From a virus, in IMG/VR virus record IMGVR_UViG_3300029448_000425, positions 1-24,382 of that record: DNA of 24,382 nt, one strand, 5' to 3'. The notes beneath the pieces are model-generated. The model was given only the letters and a program-made list of their open reading frames with translations, had not been told where the DNA came from and did not search any database. The position numbers were made by a program, and so were the translations under genes. Below are positions 24,085 through 24,382 of the stretch, piece after piece. How positions within the stretch are numbered: position 1 is the first letter of the stretch; each line of letters opens with the position of its first letter.

Positions 24085-24382
24085 ATGTACGTTAAACTTA
24101 CAAGCGGCAACGAAGTAGAACAATATCCTTACACGCTTGGTGACCTTCGCCGCGACAATAAAAACGTCAGCTTTCCACGACAGGTGGATGCAGATACATT
24201 AGCAATGTATCGTGTGTATCCTGTGGTTGTATCTGATCGCCCAACGTATGATGCAATCACACAAAAGATTGCTCAGGGTACACCAACGTTGATTGACGGT
24301 GTCTGGACAGTAGCGTGGATAGTTTCAAATTTACCAGCGGATGACGCTGCACGGAATGTACGCAATCATCGCAACAATTTGC
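24085..24382 (+). CDS. Tail fibre assembly-like protein (cut by window end)
   Basis: The first 99 residues of a protein running off the window are visible. It starts MYVKLTSGNEVEQYPYTLGDLRRDNKNVSFPRQVD, then LAMYRVYPVVVSDRPTYDAITQKI, then GVWTVAWIVSNLPADDAARNVRNHR. The YPYT-x-x-x-LR-x-DN-x-x-VSFP opening followed by an A/D-rich helix entering the next part is a pattern I recall from short proteins encoded beside fibre genes of marine phages, some annotated as fibre assembly chaperones. AAGGA lies six bases before ATG 24085. GATC reappears at 24235 inside this gene. Confidence 0.65.
   Translation, partial: MYVKLTSGNEVEQYPYTLGDLRRDNKNVSFPRQVDADTLAMYRVYPVVVSDRPTYDAITQKIAQGTPTLIDGVWTVAWIVSNLPADDAARNVRNHRNNL

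Noticed and set aside
1-24382. tRNA genes, CRISPR arrays, insertion sequences, integrase or attachment sites
   Set aside because: No T-loop signature in the gaps, no regularly spaced repeats, and no transposase or recombinase motifs in any plausible protein.

Overview
The window is a stretch of tailed-phage genome: the late, structural half of a podovirus (short-tailed phage). All supported genes lie on the + strand, are tightly packed and often overlap by 1-4 bases. The gene order runs from packaging to head to tail to internal core to fibre. The portal, scaffold, capsid, tail-tube, GNAT-like, core and fibre genes follow the order of T7 genes 8 to 17, but the terminase genes sit upstream of the portal rather than at the far end. 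A Bbp19-like gene next to the portal, marine-phage-like large core proteins and a modular fibre suggest the broad group of BPP-1/HMO-2011-like marine podoviruses. An alphaproteobacterial host is an inference. It is supported by near-total absence of GANTC, the CcrM methylation site of that class: five sites found by eye against about 95 expected.

Layout. 1-1693: four small genes, comprising a left-truncated protein, a winged-helix protein, a DUF6378-like protein and a possible DUF6456-like protein. A strong terminator (1882-1909) follows. 1922-3913: small and large terminase, separated by a 288-base non-coding gap. 3926-8972: two small accessory proteins, portal, Bbp19-like protein, scaffold, major capsid protein and a probable decoration protein, closed by a hairpin terminator (8980-9010), much as T7 has a terminator after gene 10. 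9040-14787: tail-tube/gateway protein, large tail-tube protein B-like protein, GNAT-like protein and gp14/gp15-like internal virion proteins. 14784-18258: an 1110-residue core protein and a small protein, then a terminator (18286-18310). 18325-21657: a second 1110-residue virion protein. 21654-24382: tail fibre, a tip-like protein and a fibre-assembly-like protein cut by the window end.

The main discovery is that the major capsid gene is split by a 249-base ORF-less group I intron (7581-7829). P1 with a U.G pair at the 5' splice site, P3, P7, P8, P9 with a GCGA loop, the terminal G and a P10 pairing can all be read directly. Splicing restores the reading frame across a conserved DTP-x-x-DTPHSRR stretch of the capsid protein.

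Other points: a stop-free 56-codon continuation after the scaffold stop codon, overlapping a leader with repeated motifs; a 63-residue tandem duplication in a core protein; a shared ACACCCCCCCCTAA motif; and a tail-tip region that is AT-rich and entirely lacks GATC, although GATC is over-represented in the rest of the window. No integrase, lysis gene, polymerase, tRNA or CRISPR array was seen.
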